Part shown: one piece after another, positions 21,835-33,951 of the stretch
How positions within the stretch are numbered: the stretch's first letter is position 1
Layout: each line of letters starts with the position of its first letter
DNA from: Phlegmacium glaucopus
Taxonomy: Eukaryota; Basidiomycota; Agaricomycetes; Agaricales; Cortinariaceae
Assembly: GCA_015039465.1 (NCBI GenBank)
Contig: MU130378.1
Location: 2,691,219 to 2,755,218, forward strand
Length of the DNA: 64,000 nucleotides
Direction of reading: 5' to 3'
The notes under the pieces: generated by a model
What the model was told of the DNA's origin: nothing
The model's database searches: none
What the model saw: only the letters and a program-made list of their open reading frames with translations
Made by a program: the position numbers and the translations under genes

Positions 21835-22331
21835 CGAATGTATATCTGAAGTGGGCTGGAAGGTCAAGCGGTGGTTCGAAGAGATCGGGGCTGCGTAAGT
21901 TTGATAGAGAATGAGGATTTATCCGTCTCAATCAATGACCGCGTGCCGTTACAGCGCGTCTAAGATCCAGATCATATATGTGAGTATTACATAAGTAACT
22001 CAGGTAATAGAAAAATACACAGGCATAGTCAGAAATGGATTTATTTCGCGCCCGCTCAAATGTTCATGTCCAACTCCAGTGGATGGGAAAATGAATAGCT
22101 GAACATTTTTGTCATCAAGATATCAGAGAGCAAAGGAGCAAGGAAAGTTTGCAATCCTATTTCTACTTTTGAACTTGTACCTGTTTGGTCCGCTGCTCGT
22201 GGATCGATCTTATCTCACATTGAACCATTACAAACCTGTTCTATGAAATATCACTATACCTCACTTGGAAGTAATTCATGGTCATCTGACTATTATTTTT
22301 CCTATCAATAGGCCAACACGCAGACTTAGGC
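21835..22331. other. 5' region of the GTPase gene inside the bracketed block
   Basis: Holds the promoter and possibly an untranslated or short coding upstream exon of the GTPase gene (a candidate acceptor CTTACGCAG lies at about 21890 on the minus strand). Otherwise no gene is seen. Confidence 0.4.
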
Positions 22332-22352
22332 GGACTCTAAACGTTAGAGTCC
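22332..22352. other. Perfect 9-bp stem, 3-nt loop hairpin near the right end of the block
   Basis: GGACTCTAA - ACG - TTAGAGTCC forms an uninterrupted inverted repeat ten bases before the right 42-bp repeat. It could be an element end, a footprint or a chance structure; no matching hairpin was found at the left end. Confidence 0.7.
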
Positions 22353-22362
22353 CCACAACCCA

Positions 22363-22404
22363 GGTCATTTGAGGCCAATACTACGTATCTCGTGCATGTT
22401 GTAT
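22363..22404. repeat. 42-bp direct repeat, right copy
   Basis: Identical to 16065-16106. It lies about 200 bases upstream of the SMC4 start codon, so the repeat pair separates NOP10 from SMC4. Confidence 0.95.
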
Positions 22405-22605
22405 TCTTTTCTTCAATGTGCGCCGATTTTAGGGCGTCGCTGGGAGCTAGGGATATTTCTCTAATTCGTAAAATTTTCCAGCATTCTGTTGCGACCTTAC
22501 TCAGAAAAATGTGACCTCACGTGAAGACCGGTGTGACAGTCGCGTCTTGTTGATATCAACTTACTTAGATTACCGATCGAGTATCGCGCTTGAAGACAGT
22601 GGGTA

Positions 22606-25600
22606 ATGCCGCCTCGACGATCTTCACGCGCTGCTAGTGCTTCACTTGAGGCAGCTCCTATCGATTACAAACGAAAACGAGGCCAAACTACTGAACCTGA
22701 CAACGTCGAAAAAGAAAATGTCGCGAAGCCTCCTTCACGAACTCGCCGAAGTGTCTCTGCAAGGCCGAGTGTTGCCCCGCCATCCAAGGGGAGAAAGTCG
22801 ACGCGCTCGAAGACGTCACTACCTGATCTACCTGAGACGGAAAACGAAGAATATTCTGATGCTCCGCCCCCTGTCAAAAAAGCAAGGCCTTCAATAGACA
22901 TTGTGGAGAGGGAGGAGTTGAAATTAGAAGAAGAGGAAGAGTTAGAGGAAAAAGTGGAGGAAAAAGTGGAAGCAAAGCCGAAGAGGGGGAAGCGCGTGTC
23001 GAGTCGACCAGCACCCATGGACATCGACGAGGAGGCGCCTCCAATTACGCCTCCAGCAGACGAGGGGGAAGAAGAACACTCGCTGTTTGACCCACCGCTG
23101 GTACCTGGGCCATCAAGTCCTCAGCCTCAGGCGATACCCGAAGAGAACACCGGCCCGAAATCGCGACTAGTTATTCACAAGATGGCATTAGTAAATTTCA
23201 AGAGTTACGCCGGACGTCAGGAGATTGGCCCGTTTCACAAGGTAGTTCGCATTGCACAAACTCCTATAAGTAATCTTGACCTTTTCAATGCTTGCAGTCG
23301 TTCTCTTCTATCGTTGGTCCCAATGGCTCGGGGAAATCAAATACCATCGATGCGCTGCTTTTCGTATTCGGATATCGCGCCTCGAAGATGAGGCAGGGCA
23401 AGATATCCGAGCTCATCCACAATTCTGCAAACTTCCCAGACCTTGACGAATGCAGTGTTGAAGTACATTTCCGAGAGATCGTTGATTTGGTATGCATTTT
23501 TTCAGCTTTCGTTTCAATACATATGTTGACTTTTTTTTAGCCTGGTCCAGACGCGTTCAAAATTGTGCCCAATTCTCAGCTCGTCGTAACTCGACAAGCC
23601 TTCAAGAACAACGCAAGTAGATATGCCATCAACGATCGTTCGAGCAACTATACCGAAGTTCAAACCTTGCTTAAGGGACGAGGTATCGACCTCGATCATA
23701 ATAGGTTCCTCATTCTCCAGGTAGGGGTTCTCAACGTCTTGAAAAGTTGTGCAATGCGTCTCACACCGGCTCTACAGGGTGAAGTCGAGTCGATCGCCCA
23801 AATGAAGCCCAAGGCACAGACGGAACATGAGGACGGCTTGCTCGAATATCTCGAAGACATCATCGGTACTTCAAAGTACAAAGAACCTATCGACGAAGCT
23901 TTGGTCGAAATGGAACGTTTACAGGACGATCGCCAGGTCAAGATTAATAGACTTCGTCATGTTGAGAAGGAAAAGATCGCACTGGAGGCTCAAAAGAAGG
24001 AAGCTGAGGATTACTTGCGGCTGAAGAATGCCCATACCAAAGCGCTTTCGCGTCAATACCAATGGTCCTTGTGGCAGAGTTTGGAGAGGGAAGCGAAACT
24101 GAGCGCTCAGATCGTGAATTCTTTTTTTTATCAAATTTTAAGCCCGCCAGCTCACTAACTGTCTAATAGGAAAAACTCAAGCAAGATTTGGCTGAAGAGA
24201 CCGAGAAGAATAAGGATGACGTAGAGCATTTAGCTCTATTGAGGCAACATTACGAGGAGCGCGAAAAAACCTATGCGGTAAATTTTAGCTCATTTTGGGG
24301 GGGCTGCGGGCTGATGGGAGACTTAGGAAGTGCAAGCAGCCGCAGCTCTGGCTGTGAAAGACCTAACCGCTAATGAGAGGCAAGAAATCGGACTGCAAGA
24401 ACGGAGGAAACATACCGACGGTAAAGCCAAGAAGCTCAAGAAATCATTGAAAGACGTAAGTATCTTTCTTGGTTTTTTTCAGCGTCCAAAGCTAACCACT
24501 CCGATAGGATGGGGCGGCGAGGAAAACCGCGCTCATCACCATAGAGGATAGTAATGCTAAGATCAAAAGGGAGAAGAAGAAGCATGATGAATACGAGGTC
24601 TCGCTGGACGAAGAGGAGAAAGTCCTGGAGAGCATCCAAGATAGCCTGAAAGGTTTGATTATACTTTCGCGGTCAATTCTGTAAACTAATTTGACTGGGA
24701 ACTTGGCTTCAGATAAAACACAAGTTTTCCACGACCAAATTCATGCCAAGCAAAAAGAACTTCAACCGTGGACTGCGCAAATCAATACCAAGCAAGCTGA
24801 AATCGACGTTGCTACGAGCGAACGTGATGCTTTGGCCAAGAAGGCCCAGACGCTCCAAGTTGTTAGCAAAGAAGCGGGCGAAACCCTTAAAGCCCTGCAG
24901 CAGGACCTCCAAACCAGGGTAATTCCGAAAATTTCAGTAGACACGTTACATTGTTTACATTTTGCTCAAAGGTGTCAAAACAAGACGAGCTCAAGGATGA
25001 GAAGCGGAAAATTCAGAGTGATATTCAAGCTGCGCAAAAGAAGGTCAAAGTGAGGCTCTAGTTTTATTTTTTTGCAAAGCCGCTAAAGCACATGTTTAGG
25101 ATGCGGAAGACAGTGTTCAGCAATGGCGGGGAAAGGCTGCCACCAGTCGGAACAAAGTTGATGAAGCCAAAGCCAATCAATCAGAAAATCGATCAAGAAA
25201 TAACGTCTTGGAGTCGCTGACCCACCTGAAAGAGAGCGGAAAGATCAATGGTTTTCATGTGAGCGATTCTCCAATACTTGTCTTTGATCTTTTACGATGA
25301 GTTTTAGGGACGACTCGGCAGTCTTGGGACCATCCCTGAGAAATACGACATAGCCATCACGACTGCCTGCGGTGGCAATCTCAACAACATGGTTGTGGAC
25401 GACGTTTCGGATGCACAAGCATGTATCGAACATTTGCGTAAAAACAACGTCGGCCGAGCGTCCTTCATGGTTTTAAAGAAACTGAACCTCTACGGAATGG
25501 ACAAGATACCAACGCCAGAAAATGTCCCGCGTCTCTTCGATCTTGTGACTCCCAATCATGAACGCTATGCACCTGCTTTCTTCAAAGCAATTGGAAACAC

Positions 25601-27988
25601 ATTGGTCGCTAATGATATGGACCAAGCCAATCGCATCGCATTCGGGCGTAATAGATGGCGAGTAGTCACTTTGGCTGGTGGTGTGATCGAGACATCGGGC
25701 GCTATGTCAGGTGGAGGATCTCAAGTGTCCAGGGGTGGGATGAGTTCCAAACTAGCTGTTGCTACTGTATCTCCACAAGTACTCCGGGGATACGAGAAGG
25801 AAAGCGAGGATGCTACTAACCGGCTACAAAAGGCTACGGTTGACTTGCGAGAAGCCGAAATGGAGCTCGAACGATTATCCACTCGGGGTCCCGAGATTGA
25901 CATGGCTTACCAGAAACTTTTCCTAGATATCGAGAATGTGAAAAAGAGGATTGCTGAGGCGGAGAAACGGGTGAAAGATCTGGGGTACGTTCATTACTTA
26001 TCGTTGATTTCATTATCGGAGTTGTGATCTGGATCTTTTCAGTTCCCAAAACAAACCCAATACCGGAGACCTTGCTCGCATTTCCCGGCTAGAGCAGGAG
26101 ATCGCCAAAGCGAGCGATGCACTCGAGACGCTTAGAGAGCAGTCTAGCCGCATCGATCAGGATATCAAGAATCTTGAAAAGAAGATTTTGGACATTGGCG
26201 GTTCGAGATTGCTCACTCAGAAGTCAAAAGTAGACGGCATCAGGCTCCACATCAATTTGGCGAACGAAGAAATCACGAAAGCGGAGGTGGCAAGGAGTAA
26301 AGCGGAAAAGGATGCCGCCAAACTGGAAACGACCCTCAATTCCAACTCCAAGGCCCTGGACGCCATTGAGAAGGAACTCGAGGAATTAAATGAACAGATC
26401 GCGGGGCTTGTGGACTACGTCGCCAAACTGAAGGAGAACGTTGAGAACGCTCAGAGCGCGGCTGAAAATTCCAAAATGGATTTAGAGACGCTGAAAGTCG
26501 AGTTGGATGCGAAGGAAGAACAGATCGCAGCATTTAGACAAAAAGAGGTTCGTCACAGCTTTGTACCTCAGCGTTGCGATTAACAAGTTTTTCTAGATGA
26601 CGATCAAACAATCCCTAAGCGATAAAGAGAAAGAGAACAAAGAGAACGATCGTGCAATAACTTATTTCCAAGACTCACACGATAAATTGAGCTTGGAAGA
26701 TATCGAGTGAGTCTATTTCGCATTGACTTTATCCAGAGTTATACCTAAGCCCTCCCTTTGTTAGTGACGACGACGATGAAGACGAAGAAGCTGAAGAGGG
26801 CGAGAGCAAAGATCAGCCCCCGGAAGAATCAAAGGATGACGGAGTCCAGGTCAAATCCGAGGTCAAATCCGAACTTGGAACCAAGCCACAAGCTCGAAAG
26901 CAAGCCCGAGAACGAACTCCATCGACCGAACTCCACGTATACACTATTCCGGAGCTAATGAAGTTCAAGAAAGACGAACTCATGGCTGAAACCGTTTATC
27001 TCGAAGGTAAGTATCACGAAATTTAACGCCGCTTCGCTATACCTCATTCGTGATTTCTAGAACAAATCAAGAATGCTAGACCGGATATGACTGTTCTCAA
27101 GGAATACAAACAACGCGAGCAAGAGTTTTTCAATCGAGCTAAGGATTTAGAACTGATCACGGCTGAACGGGACGCACAGAAGGCGAAGTACGATGGACTG
27201 GGGAAACAACGTTTGGATGAATTCATGGCTGGATTTAATCTGATCTCGCTGAAACTCAAGGAAATGTATCAGGTGCGTATGTATCAGATTTGCAGGTATC
27301 GAACTATAATTTTGATAACTGTTGGTAGATGATCACTCTAGGCGGCAATGCCGAACTTGAGTTAGTCGACAGTCTGGACCCGTTCTCGGAAGGAATCATC
27401 TTCAGCGTTATGCCTCCCAAGAAGAGCTGGAAGAACATTTCAAATTTGTCTGGTGGAGAAAAGGTTAGCTTAACCCGCATCTATATGGGACCTGAATTGA
27501 CATTTTCTTTAGACGTTGAGTTCTTTGGCACTGGTTTTCGCCCTTCATGTCTTCAAGGTATGTCTCTTCTTTGGTTGAGAAAACGTATACTGAGTTTGTA
27601 TTCCTTAGCCAACGCCTCTGTACTTCATGGACGAGATCGACGCTGCGCTTGACTTCCGAAATGTTTCTATTGTAGCCAACTACATCAAAGACCGAACGAA
27701 GAACGCTCAATTCATCATCATCTCTCTGCGGTTCGTTCGCCTTTTTTTATTCCTGCACACACCTAATCATCTTTTATTTAGAAACGACATGTTTGAACTC
27801 AGCCATCGCCTCATTGGAATATACAAGACCTCCAATGCTACTCGAAGTATGTGTCCTTGTACAACCCATAGAGCTTTAGAACGGAAAGCTGACGTTATAT
27901 TTCAGGTATATCGATCGATAACCACGCCTTGCAGTCTGCTATCCCGCATCATCCACCACCTCAACCTCCGATTTCGCAGGCAGCTTGA
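22606..27988 (+). CDS. SMC4: SMC4, condensin ATPase subunit
   Basis: Core ATPase of condensin; pairs with SMC2 to compact mitotic chromosomes. A long acidic/basic disordered N-terminal extension (MPPRRSSRAA...) precedes the SMC head, as in fungal SMC4. Landmarks in order: MALVNFKSYAGRQEIGPFHK, Walker A VGPNGSGKSNTIDALLFVFG, the SMC4-like segment SNYTEVQTLLKGRGIDLDHN and EDIIGTSKY, a long coiled coil, the hinge around GFHGRLGSLGTIPEKYDIAI and the glycines SGAMSGGGSQ, the second coiled coil, the signature NLSGGEK (about 27450) and Walker B LYFMDEIDAALDFRN (about 27620). The C-terminus ends ...QPPISQAA at 27988. There are many short introns; the last joins TSNATR to SISIDNHALQ. The length of about 1,500 codons with introns removed fits the family. 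Confidence 0.93.
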
Positions 27989-28061
27989 ATTATTTTCCAC
28001 TTATTGCTGCCCTGTCGGTTAACATAGAAACCTCCAAGCTCACATGTTGTATATGTATAAT

Positions 28062-29669
28062 CTAACTTCCAGTCTCTAAACATAGTTCATCAACGGATTG
28101 TGCAGGGTTTGCCGGCATTATTGAGTGTAACAAGTCTTCCAAAGACTTGCCCTGCCACTCATCTACGACCGTCTTCATATGGCGGACTCGGATTTCATTT
28201 TCAAGGTTGTATCCCTTAGGTAATAATATGAGCGAATCCTCGCTTGTAAACCAAGGATGGTGTAATGCGACCTCTGCTTTTATACGCGAGCCAGAAGGAT
28301 ACAGTAAGAATTGTTGTAGAAGGTTTAAGACTGATTTCTTTCGTGCTTCAGTGTCGTTGATTGAGGTAGTAGTAGAAGGGAGCACGGAAGATGGAGGGAG
28401 GTTGGGAAGGAGAGGAGAAAGAGGGACCGGAGGAACTATGTTGAATACGACGCTTTTAGCTCCTGGGAGCTCATCGAATTCCTATTGGATAGATTGGTCG
28501 ATGATTTAGGATGGCAACATTAATTAAGAAAGGTGAAACGTGTGACTGACAGGCCAGCTCTCCGCAGTTGGAGTCCCAAATATCTTGAAGATACTCCAGG
28601 CCAATCCAATCTCGCCTCTTTCTCCATTAAATAGATTGTCTCTCGTCCATTGTGTACCTAGATAGTCTATTCTCAGACACTTGGGGGCGATGAACGGTGT
28701 AGGAGGCATGTCATCCGGATCTGTATCTGTTTCAGGGTTGTCATCGTTGTCCCAAATGTCTTTTTCAGCACTGAATAGACGTAGTGCCGTGAAGAACTGC
28801 GCAAAAGTTGCTCCGAGACTCCAGAGATCAATAGCGAGGGGGTTATACGTCCGTGTCCCGAACAAGAGTTCTGGTGCTCTGTAGGGTCTTTTCAAGTAGG
28901 AAAATCAGAAATCGTTTCCAAGTTTAAACAAGATGTATTCACCCAGTTGATACCTCGAAATAAAGCCTGTGTTGAGACTCTGGCCATAAATCATGGGTTT
29001 TCTCAGTGTCCGGTTCGTTCTTCAAAGAGATCCCAAAATCGATCAACTTGACACAGCCTTCTTTTGAGAGCATGATATTCCCGGGCTTTATATCACGGTG
29101 TGCTATTTGCCTAGTATTATCGTGCAAGAAGGCAACTGCACACAGAACTTGAAACATTAAGGATTTGGCGATGATGATGAATTGTTCTTCCTGCATTTTG
29201 CAAGCCCCTTCCGAACGTGTGTCAAGAGGAAATGGATGCGAGGAGAACTGGGGTGAAGCGAGAATCTGTACAAGAGATATTGGGAGGAAAGGCATGTAGA
29301 TGTTTTGTACCAATTGTTCGTCATCTCGGAAGCTGCCTATAATGTCGAGGACCTACAAGTGTCCATCAGCATTGCCATTCCGTGGTATGTATACTAACAT
29401 ACGTTCGGGTGTGAGATCTCAGAGAGCAATCTCAATTCCTTCAGTATATCATGCGGTTCTCGAGTAAATTTTCTCAATGTAGATGCTGTTTTAACGGCGA
29501 TCCATTGTGCCTCTCCATCTGTCCACATTCTTGCAACGGTCGAGTATGGGCCTTCCTCGATAACATCATACTCAGGCTGCAAATGCATTTGGTTAGTATA
29601 GATTGTCAATAGATTATGATTACCTACAGTATCTGTTATTTGCACTATGTCCATTTGGACTGTCCTCAT
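28062..29669 (-). CDS. Serine/threonine kinase, Csk1/CAK-like CMGC kinase
   Basis: Protein kinase with the catalytic landmarks in order: YDVIEEGPYSTVARMW (divergent glycine loop), WIAVKTAS (ATP-binding Lys), LKELRLLSEISHPNV, the catalytic loop HRDIKPGNIML, DFGIS, an activation segment, then PYRAPELLFGTRTYNPLAID and LWSLGATFAQFFTAL. The PYRAPELL-x-G-x-x-x-Y pattern is typical of CDK-related kinases. The overall look, with a poorly conserved glycine loop, resembles the fungal monomeric CDK-activating kinases (Csk1/Cak1 group), which would phosphorylate the T-loop of CDKs; this is family recognition without a search. Start ATG 29667-29669; the first intron joins VQITDT to PEYDVIEEG. Stop 28062-28064. 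The 3' end is convergent with SMC4, 73 bases apart. Confidence 0.8.
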
Positions 29670-29806
29670 CGGTCTTATTCATCTAGCGAAGGCTGTGAAC
29701 GATTGTGAGTTATAGGAGAAACAGGACTTGTCCTTTGTAACCGCTTTTGGACGTGCCAAACAGTCATTTACCTCAATCTTGCGTTCTGCCATTTACCTGC
29801 TAACAA

Positions 29807-30640
29807 ATGGAGGAAACAAAGGGTGCCTCTAACAGTGAGTTGTCTCTAAGGTTTTGATGATTGAGATCGTATAGGTTGATCTTGGGCGGCCTAGATGAAC
29901 GATTGCTTGCAGCTGCGCGGGCAGATAACGAAGACCTTTTGCTAGAAATATTCACTGAAGGTAACTTTGATATCAATTGTCGGGACGGGTGAGTTATTAC
30001 TATACTCTCCAATGAGATTGCGATTAACGAAATACACAGGCTAGGAAATACTCGTGCGTCCTCCTTCCGATCTGTCAACGATGAAACTAACACAGGCCCT
30101 GCGGATCCATCTAGCCTTGCATAACGCGTGAGTACATAATCGTCCCTCCCCATTTCACTCCCTTTTATTCATATCAGTATACGAAGCCAGCGTATCACAA
30201 GGATCTACTGATGTGCTGGAACACATCTTATCACACGAGGATTGCGATGTCGACCCTGTAAATCACATAGACAAGGCAACACCTCTCCACCTGGCAGCGC
30301 AGATCCAACACGAAGATTTGCGACTGTACATTTGTGAAAGCTTGCTGGATGCAGGTGCAGATACCTCGTGCGTACTGTTACTGTACCACAAGCCATACTT
30401 CAAGTCACTGATAATTTGGACCGTCAGAATAAAGGATAAAAATTTAGAGACTGCCCTAGAACTCATCCCACTACAAGACACCAAACTTCATGCGCTGTTT
30501 CGCAAATATCAGGCACAAGGAAGTGTGTCTAAAGATGACATTGCGAGCGGTAAGCGCACTGGCTTTCCGATGTCAACTAAGTTGAACGGTTGCTTGTAGA
30601 TGGCGAACCTGGTTCCGGATCAGATTCCGAGGAAGACTGA
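29807..30640 (+). CDS. Small ankyrin-repeat protein
   Basis: Probable protein-protein interaction adaptor of about 200 residues. Exons splice to MEETKGASNNERLLAAARAD, NEDLLLEIFTEGNFDINCRD, GLGNTPLHNAVSQGSTDVLE, HILSHEDCDVDPVNHIDKAT, then PLHLAAQ and LRLYICESLLDAGADTSIKD, ending DIASDGEPGSGSDSEED. The GNTPLHNAV and ATPLHLAAQ segments are textbook ankyrin helices, and the first forms only when the intron ending CCATCTAG is removed. The acidic Ser-rich tail and small size recall the yeast Yar1 type (ribosomal protein uS3 chaperone), but this is only a suggestion. The last exon and flank are duplicated at about 33471-33571 next to a peroxygenase gene. Confidence 0.8.
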
Positions 30641-30797
30641 CAAAGGGCGACAAAACGCAGCACCAACGGTTCTGCGATGTATGCACTTATGTACAGGGAC
30701 ATCATTCTTTGTTTGTTCTTTCGAGACTATCATTATTTTTCCCCCTTGCACGATAACGATCTTGAAGCTACATCCCACGTGCATGCATACCGGGGCT

Positions 30798-31800
30798 AAG
30801 CTCATGTACCTTCCTACATTTTTGGTTCTTACTTTCGTTTCAGCCGTCTCCGCCTTTCCCTATGGATCGCTTGCTGGTTTTTCAATCTAAGAGCGGCACC
30901 TCACAGTCTTCTTCGCCATGCTGAGCCCCCTGGGCGCTGGATGACACATCGGGGAAACTCGTCAATGATAAGGATCACCCATGGAAGCTTCTTCGACCAG
31001 GTGATATCCGCGGGCGTTAAACACCCTCGCATCCCATTGGTGTACGTCCAGCTCAAAAACTATTTTCATTCTTGTCTAACTTCTTGCTTTTCAGTGGCTT
31101 CTGCGCAATGGTATTACTATCCTTGCACAAATCGTCAACCCAGTCAAAAAAGGTGACTTAGAATAATATTTTATGGGATTGAACTCAGCTGATTCGCTAC
31201 CACTAGGATTTAATATAGGGAATGACTGCCATTTTTGTCACTTACGCCGCATTCCTCGTGGAAGGCAACATGATCACTAATCTACTTAGTATCGGTGGCA
31301 AGTCGTCTAAAACTGGACCGGACCCACCAATGCCGTTTGTGGGGATGCGCTGCCTCATTTAGTTTATTACTGATACGCGTCATGATTCAGGCGATGCCAG
31401 TATTACCTGAGGTAAGGAGGAATCCGGTTCATAAATTAAAGAAAGGAACTTTGAATAAGAGAGTGTTGCTTCATTCTTCGGCAATAACCAGTTTCAATGA
31501 GACACTCTCTGACGAGGTAATGATTATTTCCTGAGTTCAAGGACATTCACACAGTTTCTCCGATTTCAACACGATTCGGAGCCGGTAACTACAACGTCAC
31601 GGTTGCAGGGGAATACAGGTTCCAGAATATCCAAGAATCCATTGCCACAAATCCCCAATTTTCCTTGGTCCCACCGCATACATCGAATCCCTGGAAGAAA
31701 CGAAGGTGGCGTTAATGACTTCGTCTTCGATCAAAACTTCGGCCAGTTTTACAAATGATGCGTTGTTATACAATAATTTCGTGAACTAGACTGTGTAAGG
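30798..31800 (+). pseudogene. Unspecific peroxygenase pseudogene
   Basis: Decayed copy of the gene at 33952-35387. The first coding codons are altered (GGCTAAGCTCATG where the intact gene has AATGAAGCTCATG). An in-frame TAA replaces the GAA after GLSI. The bases encoding the heme-ligand PCPG segment are deleted (GCGGGCGTTAAACACC against GGGCCTTGCCCAGGATTAAACACC). A further deletion removes much of the middle and most of the segment before VFDQNF/VFDPTS. Identity is still obvious over the signal peptide (LMYLPTFLVLTFVSAVSAFP) and GAGNYNVTVAGEYR. It lies directly behind the complete ankyrin gene. Confidence 0.9.
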
Positions 31801-31893
31801 CTTACTAGCGGCAGCCAACCCCACAAATCGGGGCGACAGACGATAAAAACCCAATTAGATTATGAATGCTCAACTTTATGTTGGAGTATAGGA

Positions 31894-32881
31894 TTATGTC
31901 CTTGGCTCTGCCTCTGGGCTTATAGGGATAGACATTCCGACATCGGGAGAAATGGCAAAGGCTTCGTATAGGTAGATAACTCCGAATAATAGGAAGAGGA
32001 CCGAACCGCCAAAGGTAACTATTAGGAATTAACGATGGTTAACAAGTGAGGAATGGAATTAGGGGGAGACTAAATATACCATGTTTGACTGAGATTTTTG
32101 TTGATAGATATTTCCCTCCAACGACAGCTAATGTCGTACAGCATCCATGTCCAATGATTGTACCCAGAGCCACAAGGTATACGTTCTGAGATATTTGTTT
32201 TGAATACCCCTCATATCGGAATATACAAAAAAGAAGACTGACATGTGCGGCTCCAAGTGCAATGGTAGCAATTTGACTGCGATCACCCCATTCTCCTAAA
32301 AATGTAAGTGCAAAGGCTTGAACAAATACCGGTCCCAGGAACAAGCTACAGAAATTCCGAGCGCCATCAGCTATCCAGCTAACTTTTGACGAAGGGCGGA
32401 CGCTTTGATTCCGTTGAAGGTCTGTTTGATTGGCCGTATGACCACCGCTCTCCATCTCATCCAAAGGGATATCATGTTCGTGTAAGGTTGCACTATGATG
32501 CACTGAGTCATCATCTTCGATCTCTTCCTCTGCCTCACGCATCTCTTCTTGAATTTTTTCATTACCCCCTTTCATCTGCCGTGCTTCCAAAAGCATTTTC
32601 GCGCCGAAGGAAAGGAAGAGAACGGATGCAGCTATTTGCGTCCATTTTTGTGGGATGAGGGTGGGTAGGAGGTGACCCATCGCGGCTGAAAGAATGGACA
32701 TGACGACAAGAGAACCGAATGCTCCTGCGAAGACTACCAGTCGTGGATGGCGCATGGCCAGGATAGCAGAAATGAGAAAGGTTTTATCGCCGATTTCGGA
32801 AAGGATAATCATTGCAAAGGATTGTAGTAAGATCTGGGGGCTGCTCTCCCCATTGTCTAGCAGTTCACTCGTCGGCGCCAT
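31894..32881 (-). CDS. GDT1: GDT1-type Ca2+/Mn2+:H+ exchanger (UPF0016/TMEM165 family)
   Basis: Golgi or vacuolar membrane cation exchanger supplying Mn2+ and Ca2+ for glycosylation in known relatives. Two copies of the family motif Glu-x-Gly-Asp-(Lys/Arg)-(Thr/Ser) are visible: SEIGDKTFLISAILAMRHPR in the N-terminal half and GEWGDRSQIATIALGA in the C-terminal half. Hydrophobic segments flank each. An acidic, His-containing cytosolic loop (EMREAEEEIEDDDS) joins the halves. The last exon encodes SVLFLLFGVIYLYEAF and ends EAEPRT at 31894. Start ATG 32879-32881. Length of about 290 residues fits the family. Confidence 0.9.
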
Positions 32882-33470
32882 GGCTGCGGTGGTGACCGTT
32901 CTATGGTGGATGTGGAGCTCTCAGCTGTCAGAAACAGAATGATATCACGTGACTGTCGTCCACAAGACACTTGATTGCCGCAGCCTCGGCGAGGCATGTG
33001 GGCGACGAAATCAACAATGACAACATAGATTATTAAATACATTCATTGACGTTGTTTGAGGAGTGAAAGGTGGCTATCCATGGGGAGGTTGGGAATGAGT
33101 AGGTTGGGATTATGTAGTATGGATATCGTGGTATTTTGTGCAGTGGTTTCAGGTAATATTCCATAATTAGTTGGCAGAGCATTCTCAAGTTCATCTTGCA
33201 TTTGTTCATCCATTATTGAGAGGTGTAAATGTGTTACAGCGCATTTAAATCTTCTCGGAGATACTCATAGGGTACTGATAAGACGGCACAGTGCTTTCGG
33301 AAACCTGTCGGACTATGAAAATTCTCAACTTTTGGAGGCTCCCGGTAAACCGTCACCTCTGTGGAGTACGTCAGCACATGTTACTTCCGGATCATGTGAT
33401 CGCCTGGCTAGCGAACCAAATTTCGTGCGTTCATTCCCAAATATCACACAAGCAAGTCTATCTAATGATG
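32882..33470. other. Intergenic region
   Basis: Contains the GDT1 promoter next to 32881 and no recognisable gene. Homology to the ankyrin gene begins at its right end. Confidence 0.4.
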
Positions 33471-33571
33471 TTGCGAGCGTTAAGCGTGGCTTTCCGAGGC
33501 CAACTAATTGCCTGTAGATGGCGAAAACGACCAACTTGGTTCTGGATCAGATTCCGAGGAAGACTGACAAA
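33471..33571 (+). pseudogene. Duplicated 3' end of the ankyrin gene
   Basis: GATGTTGCGAGCGTTAAGCG... to GATTCCGAGGAAGACTGAC repeats the last intron and last exon of the ankyrin gene (30535-30640), with differences that destroy the splice donor (GTTAAGC for GGTAAGC). No upstream exons are present. It is a relic that travelled with the duplicated peroxygenase gene. Confidence 0.85.
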
Positions 33572-33951
33572 GAGCGACAAAACCCACTGCCACTGCCACT
33601 AACACGCAGCACCCACAAGTTCTGCGTTGTATGCACCTATGTACAGGATATCATTTTTTGTTTGTTCTTTCGAGACTGTCATTACTTTTTCCCCTTGCAC
33701 GATAACAATCTTGAAGTTACATCCGATGTACGGGGCTATGTTTTTTTTTCCCAACTATCCGGGGAATCATCGTTCGAGTCGCGATGCTAGTCACCATAGC
33801 CACCAAATTAACGGGACTCTCTAAGTGGCAGTTGGAGTCATTGCGGCCGCAGCTACTCCAGGGTATGCCTTGCAGGTCTCTGAGCGGAGGCAGTGGATTT
33901 TAGAGCCACTATAAAGTCCTCATCCATTGACTAATTGAAATAACAATAGCA

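Noticed and set aside
30595..30890. New ORF at the start of the peroxygenase pseudogene (MANLVPDQIPRK)
   Set aside because: It is the ankyrin last exon read out of frame and does not join to the peroxygenase remnant.
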